This document shows, piece by piece, positions 23,017 to 31,017 of a stretch of DNA of 64,000 nt. The stretch's first letter is position 1. Every line of letters starts with the position of its first letter. The stretch is from Planktomarina sp. (GTDB lineage: Bacteria; Pseudomonadota; Alphaproteobacteria; Rhodobacterales; Rhodobacteraceae). The stretch lies in NCBI GenBank assembly GCA_020630595.1, contig JAHDBC010000004.1, forward strand, positions 40,700 through 104,699, in the 5' to 3' direction. The notes under the pieces are model-generated. The model was not told the DNA's origin and searched no databases. It worked only from the letters and a program-made list of their open reading frames with translations. The position numbers and the translations under genes were made by a program.

Positions 23017-24597
23017 TTAGTTCGCTGTAAAGTATTTGAACTTTGGCACGTCTTCGGGGTCAACGACGGTGCCGACCTCGTTTTTCATGCCCCAGTTCAG
23101 CACTTGGTGGTGGATCGGCAAATACAGGATGTCTTCTTGGACCTGTGCCCAGATTTCACCGATTGTGGCGTCACGGGCCGGAATATCGGTGTTTGACGCC
23201 AACGATACGATTTTCGCATCCAGATCTTCGTTTGAATAGCCGGTCGCGTTCCACGACCCACGCTTTTCACCTGATGTGTGTACCAGGAAGTTGAAGATGT
23301 ATTCGGAATCATAGGTCGGAACGCCCCAGCCCAACATGTAGAAATCCGTCGTGCGGTTGGAAATCTGTGGGAAGTGCTGCGCTTTTGGCTTTGCGTCCAA
23401 ATTCACGGTGATTCCGATTTGCGCGAACATCCCGACCGCCGCCTGGCAGATCGCTTCGTCGTTGATGTAGCGGTCATTGGGGCAGTGCAGGGTGATTGAA
23501 AACCCATCACCATACCCGGCTTCCGCCATCAGCGCGCGTGCCGCGTCGATATCTGTCGCTGGTACAGCATCCAGATCATCGGTCCAGCCATTGACGAACG
23601 GTGGCATCGCCACACCCGCCGGGATCGACTGGCCACGCATGACGACCTGCATGATCGCATCGCGGTTGATGGCCATATTCATCGCCTGACGCACACGCAG
23701 ATCGGCCAATGGGTTGGCGCCTTCAACGTCGTCATTTTCCAGATCTGCGGCACCTTGGTTCATGCCGAAAAAGATCACACGGTTTTGTGCAGCCTTGATC
23801 ACCTGAAGCCCGTCTTCGGCATCCACGCGGCCCAAATCCTGAACAGGAACGTCTTGGATAAAGTCGACTTCACCCGACAGCAGCGCCGCAACACGTGTGG
23901 CGGCGTTCTGGATCGGTGTGTAGTTGATGGTGGTGTAATCCAGCGGGAATTCATCCGCGCCCCAATAGCCGTCAAACGCCTGCAAGACAGTGCGGTTGTC
24001 GGGAACCCGGCTTTCCAAAACATAGGGGCCGGTGCCGTTGGCATTGCGTGATGCAAATGTTTCTTCGCCACCTTCAAAGTCTTGCACTTTGACGGCGTCG
24101 TTGGCTTCGGCCCACTCTTTGTCCATGATGAACAGGTTGGTCAGGTTCGATGGCATGATCGGGTTGGGACCATCGGTCACGATTTCAAACCCGTATTTGC
24201 CGTTTGCGCGCACTTCGGTGATCGAAGCCAGCAATTCTTTCATGTCAGAATCCGGGGTCATGGCCCGTTCAAAGCTGAACACGACATCTTCGCTGTCCAT
24301 TTCCGCACCATCATGGAAGGTCACGCCTTCGCGCAGGGTGAATTGCCAAACGTTCGGATCGTCTGCAGATGGACCCCATTCCGTTGCAAGCGCAGGAACG
24401 ATTTGGCCTGTCATGTCACGGATGATCAGCGGTTCGTAAATCTGGTGGGCCAGCGCGTGGGTCGGACCTTCGTTCTGGGCGTGTGGGTCCAGTGTCAGGC
24501 TGTCGCCGGCCCGGGCCCAGTTCATGGTTTCGGCTGTCACACCTGTGGCAAGCGTAGCCAGCAATGCCGTCGACGACAGCAGCGTTTTAAGCTTCAT
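23017..24597 (-). CDS. ABC transporter substrate-binding protein 2 (SBP family 5)
   Basis: This 526-residue periplasmic protein has signal peptide MKLKTLLSSTALLATLATGV with AxA cleavage before ETMNWARAG. Family-5 motifs are SLTLDPHAQNEGPTHALAHQ, WQFTLREGVTFHDGAEMDSE and DVVFSFERAM. It is clearly paralogous to the next protein in the operon, but the two differ widely, so they may serve different ligands through one permease. It is the first gene of the transporter operon. ATG 24597 has GGAGAAG upstream. Confidence 0.94.
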   Translation of the reverse strand: MKLKTLLSSTALLATLATGVTAETMNWARAGDSLTLDPHAQNEGPTHALAHQIYEPLIIRDMTGQIVPALATEWGPSADDPNVWQFTLREGVTFHDGAEMDSEDVVFSFERAMTPDSDMKELLASITEVRANGKYGFEIVTDGPNPIMPSNLTNLFIMDKEWAEANDAVKVQDFEGGEETFASRNANGTGPYVLESRVPDNRTVLQAFDGYWGADEFPLDYTTINYTPIQNAATRVAALLSGEVDFIQDVPVQDLGRVDAEDGLQVIKAAQNRVIFFGMNQGAADLENDDVEGANPLADLRVRQAMNMAINRDAIMQVVMRGQSIPAGVAMPPFVNGWTDDLDAVPATDIDAARALMAEAGYGDGFSITLHCPNDRYINDEAICQAAVGMFAQIGITVNLDAKPKAQHFPQISNRTTDFYMLGWGVPTYDSEYIFNFLVHTSGEKRGSWNATGYSNEDLDAKIVSLASNTDIPARDATIGEIWAQVQEDILYLPIHHQVLNWGMKNEVGTVVDPEDVPKFKYFTAN

Positions 24598-24631
24598 GCT
24601 TTTCTTCTCCCTGATGTTGGTAACTGCCATG

Positions 24632-24661
24632 ATCCTAGGATGCGAATGACAAGATGTGCAA
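24632..24661 (-). promoter_or_regulatory. Candidate sigma-70 promoter of the ABC transporter operon
   Basis: On the minus strand, TTGCAC (24661-24656) and TAGGAT (24637-24632) are 18 bp apart, 35 bp before the start codon. The -10 lies within the palindrome ATCCTAGGAT. This rests on consensus similarity only. Confidence 0.35.
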
Positions 24662-24736
24662 GGTCACCACGAAATGCGGCGCTTCAATTGCCCTTTGGGA
24701 AGGCACGGAAACTGCCGCTTCAGATCCCAGTTGCCC

Positions 24737-24759
24737 AAAAAAACAGCGCATTTACGCTG
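24737..24759 (-). terminator. Rho-independent terminator of the dctB-dctD operon
   Basis: Read on the minus strand, the stem CAGCG/CGCTG with a 6-nt loop is followed directly by seven T residues. It starts 6 bp after the dctD-like stop. Confidence 0.75.
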
Positions 24760-24764
24760 CAAAA

Positions 24765-25964
24765 CTACAGTTTGTAGTCTTTCGCTTTTAGACTGTGTTT
24801 TGCCAACCGGTCATAAAACGTGTTTCGCGCAAGACCCAGGTGTTGTGCTGCAAGCCCGGCCTTGCCCGATGCCTTTTTCAGCGCTTCGATCAGAATCATC
24901 CTTTCAAACTGATCCATTTGACCCGCCAGCGTTTGATCATGTTCCGCCGGGGGGGCGGCCTGTGCTGACAAGGCACAAGACGCTGCAAATTGGCGCAGTT
25001 CAACCATGTTTGCATCCCATCTGCGCGCCCAAAGTTCTGCGCGCCAGCTGTCGGTGATATCGGGCATATCAATATCAAGATTGCGGGCTGCGATGCGCAA
25101 GGCGGCTTCGAAAATGGCAGGCAGATCGGATTTTCGATCTTGCAGATTTGGCAAACGAATGACCTGCGGCGCATCCGCATTCAGCGTGATCGCATCCACA
25201 CCCAACCGGTCCGAAGTGACAAGCCGGGTATCAGGAAACTGTTCCAGATGCACCTGCACCTGATCAATGACCGCGGCATCCGCCTGTGACACGCCCTTGA
25301 TCAGGAATGTTGATGGATCATCAGACCATGGCAAATTGCGGATATCGTCCACGGATGCCTGCGGGGCAGACATGCGAAAAAACTGGCGGTCTGGTTCGGC
25401 CATCGCGTTGATGACATAGGCGGCGGTGCGTTTGCCTGCCCCTTTGTCTCCGAACAGATGAACCGGTTCTGTCGTCGCCGCCGCATGGCGTAATTGGCGA
25501 TGCAGTTGGACGGTTGCGGTTCCGGTGCCGGGGAAATTCACGGCGGCGGCGTCATTGCGTTCTGCCGCGATTTGCAGTTTGCGCGACCGTAAGACGACGG
25601 CCCGGTGATCGAGGGCACGGCTCAAAACCTCAACCAGTTTGTTGGGGGCGCATGGCTTTTCAAGATAATCATAAGCCCCCCCTTTCAATGCGGCCATTGC
25701 CGTTGGCACGTCGCTGTGACCGGTCATCAGAATGACGGGCAAATCCGTATCCAATGATTGCGCGAAATTCAGGACATCCAACCCGCTTGCGTGGGGCATC
25801 CGGATATCAGACAGCACCACACCCTGAAAGTTGGATCGGATCGTGCGGCGGGCTTGCAAAAAACTTGCCGTTGGGATCGGATCAAAGCCCGCCAATTCCA
25901 CAGTTTGCGCCAACGCAGTGCGCAGCGCATCGTCATCTTCGATGATCAAAACATTATGCTTCAT
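24765..25964 (-). CDS. dctD: DctD-like response regulator with a degenerate sigma-54 activator domain
   Basis: The 399-residue protein has an intact receiver (acidic Glu9/Asp10, phospho-acceptor Asp53, Thr81, Lys103) and a C-terminal Fis-type helix-turn-helix (AAQHLGLARNTFYDRLAKH). The central AAA+ region is only about 190 residues. Its Walker A is altered (GDKGAGKR, residues 172-179) and I find no GAFTGA loop or normal Walker B/arginine-finger motifs. It therefore cannot be a standard sigma-54 activator. It overlaps the dctB gene by 11 bp and is convergent with nothing; the TRAP operon lies on the other side of dctB. Regulation of dctPQM is inferred from context. Confidence 0.85.
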   Translation of the reverse strand: MKHNVLIIEDDDALRTALAQTVELAGFDPIPTASFLQARRTIRSNFQGVVLSDIRMPHASGLDVLNFAQSLDTDLPVILMTGHSDVPTAMAALKGGAYDYLEKPCAPNKLVEVLSRALDHRAVVLRSRKLQIAAERNDAAAVNFPGTGTATVQLHRQLRHAAATTEPVHLFGDKGAGKRTAAYVINAMAEPDRQFFRMSAPQASVDDIRNLPWSDDPSTFLIKGVSQADAAVIDQVQVHLEQFPDTRLVTSDRLGVDAITLNADAPQVIRLPNLQDRKSDLPAIFEAALRIAARNLDIDMPDITDSWRAELWARRWDANMVELRQFAASCALSAQAAPPAEHDQTLAGQMDQFERMILIEALKKASGKAGLAAQHLGLARNTFYDRLAKHSLKAKDYKL

Positions 25965-27546
25965 GGGCAACCGGCAATGTTATTGTGAAAATGGCACCCC
26001 CATCGGCATGGTTGGTGCATGACAGGGTTCCGTCAAACGACGCAATAATCCCGAAAGACAGCGCAAGCCCCAGCCCCAATCCGTTGGAGGCACCCAGATC
26101 TTTCGTCGTGTAAAACGGTTCGAACACCCGGTCTGGGTCGGCCAGACCGGGGCCGGTGTCTGAAACCTGTAAAATCGCAGTCGTCCCATCACAGTCGATG
26201 TGCAGATGAATTTGGCCCGCGGGTTGATCGGCCATCGCGTCAATGGCGTTTGTAAACAGGTTCAGCATCACCTGTTCCAGCCTGACTTTTCCGGCCATCA
26301 CGATGCAACGCCGCGCACCCGTGTCACGGATCAACTCAATATTGGCGGCCTGTGCCTGGTCACGAACCATGGTCCAAGCGGCGTCTACGGCGGCAAGCAA
26401 ATCGGTTGGATCGCGTGGCACTGCTTCGTTGCGTGCAAAAACGCGCAACATCGAAATGATGCGGTTGATCCGTGTGATCTGCCCGTCAATCGCATCCAGA
26501 TTTTCAGACGCCGCCTGTGTCTGGCCCCGTTCCAACAGTGTTTTGCCGTTCTGGGCATAGGCGAGGATCGCGCCAAGGGGTTGGTTCAATTCGTGGCTGA
26601 CCCCCGCAGACATTTGGCCCAACGCCGTCAGCTTTGATGCCTGAACCAGCTGGTCCTGCGCGTCGCGCAAGGCGGCGGTGCGGTCTGCAACGCGCGCTTC
26701 CAGCGTTGCGTTGGTCGCCGTTTCAAAGGCAAGACGTTCGCGCTGCATCAGCCAAACAAAAAGGCCCAGTCCCAAAATCCCCAAGAGGGACAAAATCAAA
26801 AGCGCCTGCTGGCGGGCCGTATCAAAGGCCGGGCGTTGATCAAAACTGCCCACGGCAACCAGATTGATTTGTGGAATGTTGCGCACAACGGTCAGGCGGC
26901 TGTTGTCATCGGGGGACAGGGCGCGGGCGGACAATGTTACCAGATTGGCCCGGTTCGCAGACACCAGCCGCGCCCCATCCGCAAAGGCGATGATTTCCGG
27001 AACCACAGGCCATTCATGTTCCAATTCTTCCAAATTGACCCAAAGCACCGCCGCGCCCACCTTGCGGCCCGTCGGGCCAATTACACCACGTGAAAACCGG
27101 GCGAACCGTTCCCCTGTGGGTGTGGTCACGTAATCGGTGCCCAAACGCCCGTTCAATGCGGCCCGCAAAAGGGGGCTGTCTGCCGGAATGGGTTTCACAC
27201 GGTTCGGGTTGGCTGACGCAACGGTTGTGCCATCAGCGGCAATCAAATCCAACTCTTCTGCGCCATAGGTCAGCCGTTGGCGTTCAAGTGTCGTTTCTAC
27301 GGACCGCATCGACCCCGGATCGCGCAGTGCTGCAACGATGCGGGGATCCCGTGCAATTGCATTGATCAAAACGCGGTAGGTTTGCAATTGCCCCGACAAC
27401 CGACCGGCGGCTTGATCCAGACGGATTTCGGCGCTGGCCTGCTGGTTCAATTTCGCCCGTTCAAAAAACCAGCCATATGACAGCCACGTCACCAACACCG
27501 CGCATAATGCGTATATTGCAAAAAACAGTGCAGCTTTCGGTGTCAC
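25954..27546 (-). CDS. dctB: C4-dicarboxylate sensor histidine kinase DctB
   Basis: The 530-residue membrane kinase has TM1 at about 5-27, a periplasmic double-PAS sensor region (about 28-250), TM2 at about 250-270 (ALLILSLLGILGLGLFVWLM), a coiled linker, the H-box GVSHELNQPLGAILAYAQNG near residue 315, the N-box NLFTNAIDAM, and ATP-lid motifs DTGPGLAD and GLGLGLALS. It should sense succinate, malate or fumarate and phosphorylate the overlapping response regulator. It is divergent from dctP, 213 bp apart. Confidence 0.93.
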   Translation of the reverse strand: MTPKAALFFAIYALCAVLVTWLSYGWFFERAKLNQQASAEIRLDQAAGRLSGQLQTYRVLINAIARDPRIVAALRDPGSMRSVETTLERQRLTYGAEELDLIAADGTTVASANPNRVKPIPADSPLLRAALNGRLGTDYVTTPTGERFARFSRGVIGPTGRKVGAAVLWVNLEELEHEWPVVPEIIAFADGARLVSANRANLVTLSARALSPDDNSRLTVVRNIPQINLVAVGSFDQRPAFDTARQQALLILSLLGILGLGLFVWLMQRERLAFETATNATLEARVADRTAALRDAQDQLVQASKLTALGQMSAGVSHELNQPLGAILAYAQNGKTLLERGQTQAASENLDAIDGQITRINRIISMLRVFARNEAVPRDPTDLLAAVDAAWTMVRDQAQAANIELIRDTGARRCIVMAGKVRLEQVMLNLFTNAIDAMADQPAGQIHLHIDCDGTTAILQVSDTGPGLADPDRVFEPFYTTKDLGASNGLGLGLALSFGIIASFDGTLSCTNHADGGAIFTITLPVAHEA

Positions 27547-27600
27547 AACGCGCCCTCCTGCGGTGGTGTGTTTGCGTTTGGGCTTTGTAAGTCAAATTGC

Positions 27601-27612
27601 CCGAAAATTCGG
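27601..27612. promoter_or_regulatory. Inverted repeat between dctB and dctP
   Basis: CCGAA-aa-TTCGG lies in the 213-bp divergent region, nearer the dctB start. It could be a regulator site. I looked for the -24/-12 sigma-54 pattern in front of dctP and did not find one. Confidence 0.25.
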
Positions 27613-27759
27613 ATAAAAACTGAACTTCCGCGCAATCGTTTTATAAAGCGTTGAAAAAAGGTGAAAAAACAGCTGGTGAATTTTTTTCTTGCGTCACAAC
27701 ACCAGAAAAAGATCAATTATAACACCGGTGGCACAACCACCAATTTCTGGGAGGAAATA

Positions 27760-28764
27760 ATGAAAACTTTGATCAAAGCGGCCGCTGTGGCCGCCGTTGT
27801 TGCAGCACCCGGTGTTGCGTCCGCCGCCTGTGATGCAGGTGAAATCGTTGTAAAATTCAGCCACGTGACCAACACTGACCGCCACCCCAAGGGGATTGCC
27901 GCGACCTTGCTGGCAGAACGCGTGAACGCTGAAATGGACGGCACTATGTGCATGGAGGTCTTCCCGAACTCTACCCTGTACAACGACAACAAAGTGCTGG
28001 AAGCGATGTTGCAGGGCGACGTGCAACTGGCTGCGCCTTCGCTGTCGAAATTTGAAAAGTTCACACGCCAGTTCCGCATCTTTGATTTGCCGTTCATGTT
28101 CAACGACATCAACGCCGTCGAAGCATTCCAGGCATCTGATGCGGGTCAGGCCATGCTGGACAGCATGCAAAACCGCGGGCTGCAGGGACTGGGCTATTGG
28201 CACAATGGCATGAAGCAGATGTCCGCAAACGTGCCGCTGATCGCGCCAAGCGATGCAAACGGCCTGAAATTCCGTGTTCAGTCTTCTGAAGTGCTGGTCG
28301 CCCAAATGGAAGCCATCGGTGGATCCCCCCAAAAGATGGCCTTCAGCGAAGTCTATGGCGCGCTGCAACAGGGCGTTGTGGACGGTCAGGAAAACACCTG
28401 GTCCAACATTTTCGGCAAAAAGTTCTTCGAAGTGCAGGATGGCATCACCCAAACCGATCACGGCATCATCGACTATTTGTTGGTGACATCTGTTGACTGG
28501 TTGGAAAGCCTGGACCCAGCGGTGCGTGACCAGTTCATGACCATCGTGGACGAAGTCACTGCAACACGGAACATGGAATCCACAGCCGTAAACAACGAAG
28601 CCCGTCAGGCCATCATTGATGCAGGCGGTGTGGTGCGCACATTGTCCGCTGAACAGCGTGCAGCTTGGGTTGATGCGATGAAACCCGTGTGGGCACAATT
28701 CGAAGGTGACGTGGGCGCAGACAACATCGCTGCTGCACAAGCCATCAACATGGCTGTCAACTAA
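27760..28764 (+). CDS. dctP: TRAP transporter C4-dicarboxylate-binding protein DctP
   Basis: The 334-residue periplasmic binding protein has signal peptide MKTLIKAAAVAAVVAAPGVA with cleavage before ACDAGEIVVKFSHV. TRAP motifs follow: VFPNSTLYNDNKVLEAMLQG, GLKFRVQSSEVLVAQMEAIG with the ligand-binding arginine, and FSEVYGALQQGVVDGQENTW. It captures C4-dicarboxylates for the DctQM membrane subunits. ATG 27760 follows GGGAGGAAATA, a strong ribosome-binding site; the frame is open to 27661 without conservation. The dctBD pair is divergent. Confidence 0.95.
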   Translation: MKTLIKAAAVAAVVAAPGVASAACDAGEIVVKFSHVTNTDRHPKGIAATLLAERVNAEMDGTMCMEVFPNSTLYNDNKVLEAMLQGDVQLAAPSLSKFEKFTRQFRIFDLPFMFNDINAVEAFQASDAGQAMLDSMQNRGLQGLGYWHNGMKQMSANVPLIAPSDANGLKFRVQSSEVLVAQMEAIGGSPQKMAFSEVYGALQQGVVDGQENTWSNIFGKKFFEVQDGITQTDHGIIDYLLVTSVDWLESLDPAVRDQFMTIVDEVTATRNMESTAVNNEARQAIIDAGGVVRTLSAEQRAAWVDAMKPVWAQFEGDVGADNIAAAQAINMAVN

Positions 28765-28776
28765 GCCACTGAAATT

Positions 28777-28810
28777 GGGCGCGGATCTGTGCTGGGTTCG
28801 CGCCCTTTTT
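28777..28810 (+). terminator. Attenuating hairpin between dctP and dctQ
   Basis: The stem GGGCGCG (28777-28783)/CGCGCCC (28799-28805) is followed by TTTTT. It lies 12 bp after the dctP stop and 25 bp before dctQ, so partial termination would make more binding protein than membrane subunits. Confidence 0.75.
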
Positions 28811-28834
28811 GTATCTGAAAAAGGGGGGCAGGGG

Positions 28835-29497
28835 ATGAAACGATCCTTCGTCGATCGGATCGAAGAAACGATCATTGCAGTCATATTGGGGGTCATGACG
28901 ATCATGACATTCGCCAATGTGGTTGCCCGCTATGTGTTCAATTCCAACATCTTTTATGCGCTGGAACTGACGGTGTTCCTGTTTGCGTGGCTGGTTTTGC
29001 TGGGCGCAAGTTATGCCGTGAAAAAGACGTCGCATCTGGGGGTGGACGCGGTTGTAAACATCTTTGGGGCGGTCTGGAAACGGCGTTTGGCGCTTGTGTC
29101 TTGCGCGGTTTGCTTGGTCTACGCGCTGTTGCTGTTGAAAGGGTCGTGGGATTACTGGGCGCCGTTCGCAAATCTGCCCCCGACCGAAGGGCGTTGGTTC
29201 CCAACGGGTTTTTCGGACAAATTCCGGGGTCAGGGGTGGTATGAAACCCAAGACATTCCGGTGCCATTTTTCATGACGTGGTTGGCGGATGTGTTCAACG
29301 AAGGCATGTCGTACGAAAAGATGCCAAAGGTCGTGCCGTATCTGGTGATGCCACTGTCAATGGCATTGCTGGTGTACCGTTTCGTGCAGGTCACGATCCG
29401 CGTCTGGAAGGGCGAACAGGACATGTTGATCGTGTCGCACGAAGCGGAAGAAGAAGTCGCCGCTGCATCCGAACAATTGAAGAAAGAGGGCGTGTAA
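28835..29497 (+). CDS. dctQ: TRAP transporter small membrane subunit DctQ
   Basis: The 220-residue protein has four membrane helices (about 13-35, 48-68, 88-108, 168-190). The family segment FANVVARYVFNSNIFYALEL lies near residue 28, followed by FLFAWLVLLGASYAVKKTSH. A loop of about 60 residues with SDKFRGQGWYETQDIP separates the last two helices, longer than in minimal DctQ. The acidic tail EAEEEVAAASEQLKKEGV is cytoplasmic. ATG 28835 follows a G-rich site. dctM begins 1 bp after the stop. Confidence 0.94.
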   Translation: MKRSFVDRIEETIIAVILGVMTIMTFANVVARYVFNSNIFYALELTVFLFAWLVLLGASYAVKKTSHLGVDAVVNIFGAVWKRRLALVSCAVCLVYALLLLKGSWDYWAPFANLPPTEGRWFPTGFSDKFRGQGWYETQDIPVPFFMTWLADVFNEGMSYEKMPKVVPYLVMPLSMALLVYRFVQVTIRVWKGEQDMLIVSHEAEEEVAAASEQLKKEGV

Positions 29498-29498
29498 G

Positions 29499-30890
29499 AT
29501 GGACGTGTTGCTTCTGTTTGTGATGGTCATCGGGCTGATGCTGATCGGGGTTCCGATTTCCATTTCGCTTGGCTTTTCGTCTGTGGTGTTCCTGCTTGTA
29601 TTTTCGGACAGTTCGCTGGCGTCCGTTGCACAGACGTTGTTCGAAGCCTTCGAAGGGCATTCAACCCTGCTGGCTATTCCGTTTTTCATTCTGGCGTCGT
29701 CGTTCATGTCAACGGGTGGGGTAGCACAACGGATCATTCGGTTTTCGATTGCGTTGGTTGGACACCTGCGCGGCGGTCTGGCGATTGCGGGTGTTTTGGC
29801 CTGCATGATTTTTGCCGCCCTGTCCGGGTCGTCGCCCGCCACTGTTGTGGCCATCGGGACCATCGTCATCGCGGCCATGCGTCAAGTCGGATACACCAAG
29901 GAATTCGCAGCAGGCGTGATCGCAAATGCCGGCACCCTTGGCATTTTGATCCCGCCATCCATCGTGATGGTGGTCTATGCCGCCGCGGTCGAGGTTTCGG
30001 TGGGGCGCATGTTCCTTGCCGGGGTTTTGCCGGGGTTGATTGCGGGGCTGATGCTGATGATCGGGATCTATGTGATGGCCCGGATCAAGGATATGCCCAA
30101 GGGCCAATTCGCAGGCATGGGTGAAATCTGGGAAAGTTTCCGTCACGCCATATGGGGCCTGCTTTTGATTGGGATCATCATGATCGGGATTTATGGTGTG
30201 CCCGGTGTAACAGGTGCGATCTTCACCCCGACCGAAGCGGCCGCCGTGGCGTCGCTGTATGCGTTTCTTGTGGCCAGCTTCATTTACCGCGACATGGGAC
30301 CCTTGGCGGGGCCGGATGGTCAGCGCAAATCTTTGCTGCAGGCGCCTTGGGCCTTGGTCACGGCATTTTGGCATCGTGACACCATGCGCACATTGTTTGA
30401 TGCCGGAAAATTGGTCATCACGCTGATGTTCGTGATCGCGAACGCCTTGTTGTTGAAGCACGTGATCACCGATGAACAAATCCCGCAAAAGATCACCGAA
30501 GCGATGTTAAGCGCCGGGTTTGGCCCGGTGATGTTCCTGATCGTGGTGAATGTGATCCTGTTGATTGGTGGTCAGTTCATGGAACCATCAGGTTTGTTGG
30601 TGATCGTGGCACCCCTTGTGTTCCCCATCGCGATTGAGTTGGGCATCGACCCGATCCATCTGGGCATCATCATGGTGGTCAATATGGAAATCGGGATGAT
30701 CACGCCCCCGGTCGGATTGAACCTGTTTGTGACGGCTGGCGTGGCGAATATGTCCATGATGGGGGTTGTGCGTGCTGCCCTGCCGTTCCTGGGCATCATG
30801 TTCATTTTCCTGATCCTTGTGACCTATGTGCCTTGGATATCGACGGCGATCCCGAACGCGGTCATGGGCCCTGAAATTGTGGTCAGGTGA
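29499..30890 (+). CDS. dctM: TRAP transporter large membrane subunit DctM
   Basis: The 463-residue integral membrane protein, with 12-13 helices, carries out sodium-coupled transport. Family motifs are GVPISISLGFSSVVFLLV near residue 17, IPFFILASSFMSTGGVAQR, AALSGSSPATVVAIGTIVI, the segment GTLGILIPPSIVMVVYA, and the C-terminal IGMITPPVGLNLFVTAG. A loop near residues 258-300 (DMGPLAGPDGQRKS) is longer than in most homologues. It is the last gene of the TRAP operon; the perfect palindrome at 30906 follows. Confidence 0.96.
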   Translation: MDVLLLFVMVIGLMLIGVPISISLGFSSVVFLLVFSDSSLASVAQTLFEAFEGHSTLLAIPFFILASSFMSTGGVAQRIIRFSIALVGHLRGGLAIAGVLACMIFAALSGSSPATVVAIGTIVIAAMRQVGYTKEFAAGVIANAGTLGILIPPSIVMVVYAAAVEVSVGRMFLAGVLPGLIAGLMLMIGIYVMARIKDMPKGQFAGMGEIWESFRHAIWGLLLIGIIMIGIYGVPGVTGAIFTPTEAAAVASLYAFLVASFIYRDMGPLAGPDGQRKSLLQAPWALVTAFWHRDTMRTLFDAGKLVITLMFVIANALLLKHVITDEQIPQKITEAMLSAGFGPVMFLIVVNVILLIGGQFMEPSGLLVIVAPLVFPIAIELGIDPIHLGIIMVVNMEIGMITPPVGLNLFVTAGVANMSMMGVVRAALPFLGIMFIFLILVTYVPWISTAIPNAVMGPEIVVR

Positions 30891-30905
30891 CCCTGATCTG
30901 ACTGT

Positions 30906-30925
30906 CGCGCCCCCATGGGGGCGCG
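30906..30925 (+). terminator. GC-rich palindrome after dctM
   Basis: CGCGCCCCCATGGGGGCGCG is a perfect 20-bp palindrome 15 bp after the dctM stop. No T run follows directly, so termination may rely on it together with repeat copy 3 just downstream. Confidence 0.6.
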
Positions 30926-30943
30926 GCATGATGTTTTATGCTT

Positions 30944-31017
30944 GGGCCGCATGGGCCTTTAAGGAGGGCGTTGCCCTCCTTAAAAATCCGCCCAGAGTAT
31001 TTCTGGCAAAATGAAGA
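30944..31017 (+). repeat. Dispersed intergenic repeat family A, copy 3
   Basis: This is the fullest copy: GGGCCGCATGGGCC, then a perfect 12-bp stem TTTAAGGAGGGC/GCCCTCCTTAAA (30958-30984), then CCGCCCAGAGTATTT and CTGGCAAAATGAAGA. It ends on the base before the pdhC stop codon. The stem plus A/T tracts would work as a terminator on both strands. Confidence 0.85.

Noticed and set aside
27661..27759. Sigma-54 promoter before dctP
   Set aside because: The only GG...GC combination near CTGGTGAATTTTTTTCTTGC has 14 bases between the GG and GC pairs instead of 10, so it does not fit the -24/-12 pattern.
27694..28917. Long open frame of about 400 codons on the minus strand opposite dctP
   Set aside because: It is antisense to a clear dctP gene, is rich in His, Cys and Phe in the way mirror frames of GC-rich genes are, and has no ribosome-binding site or known domain.
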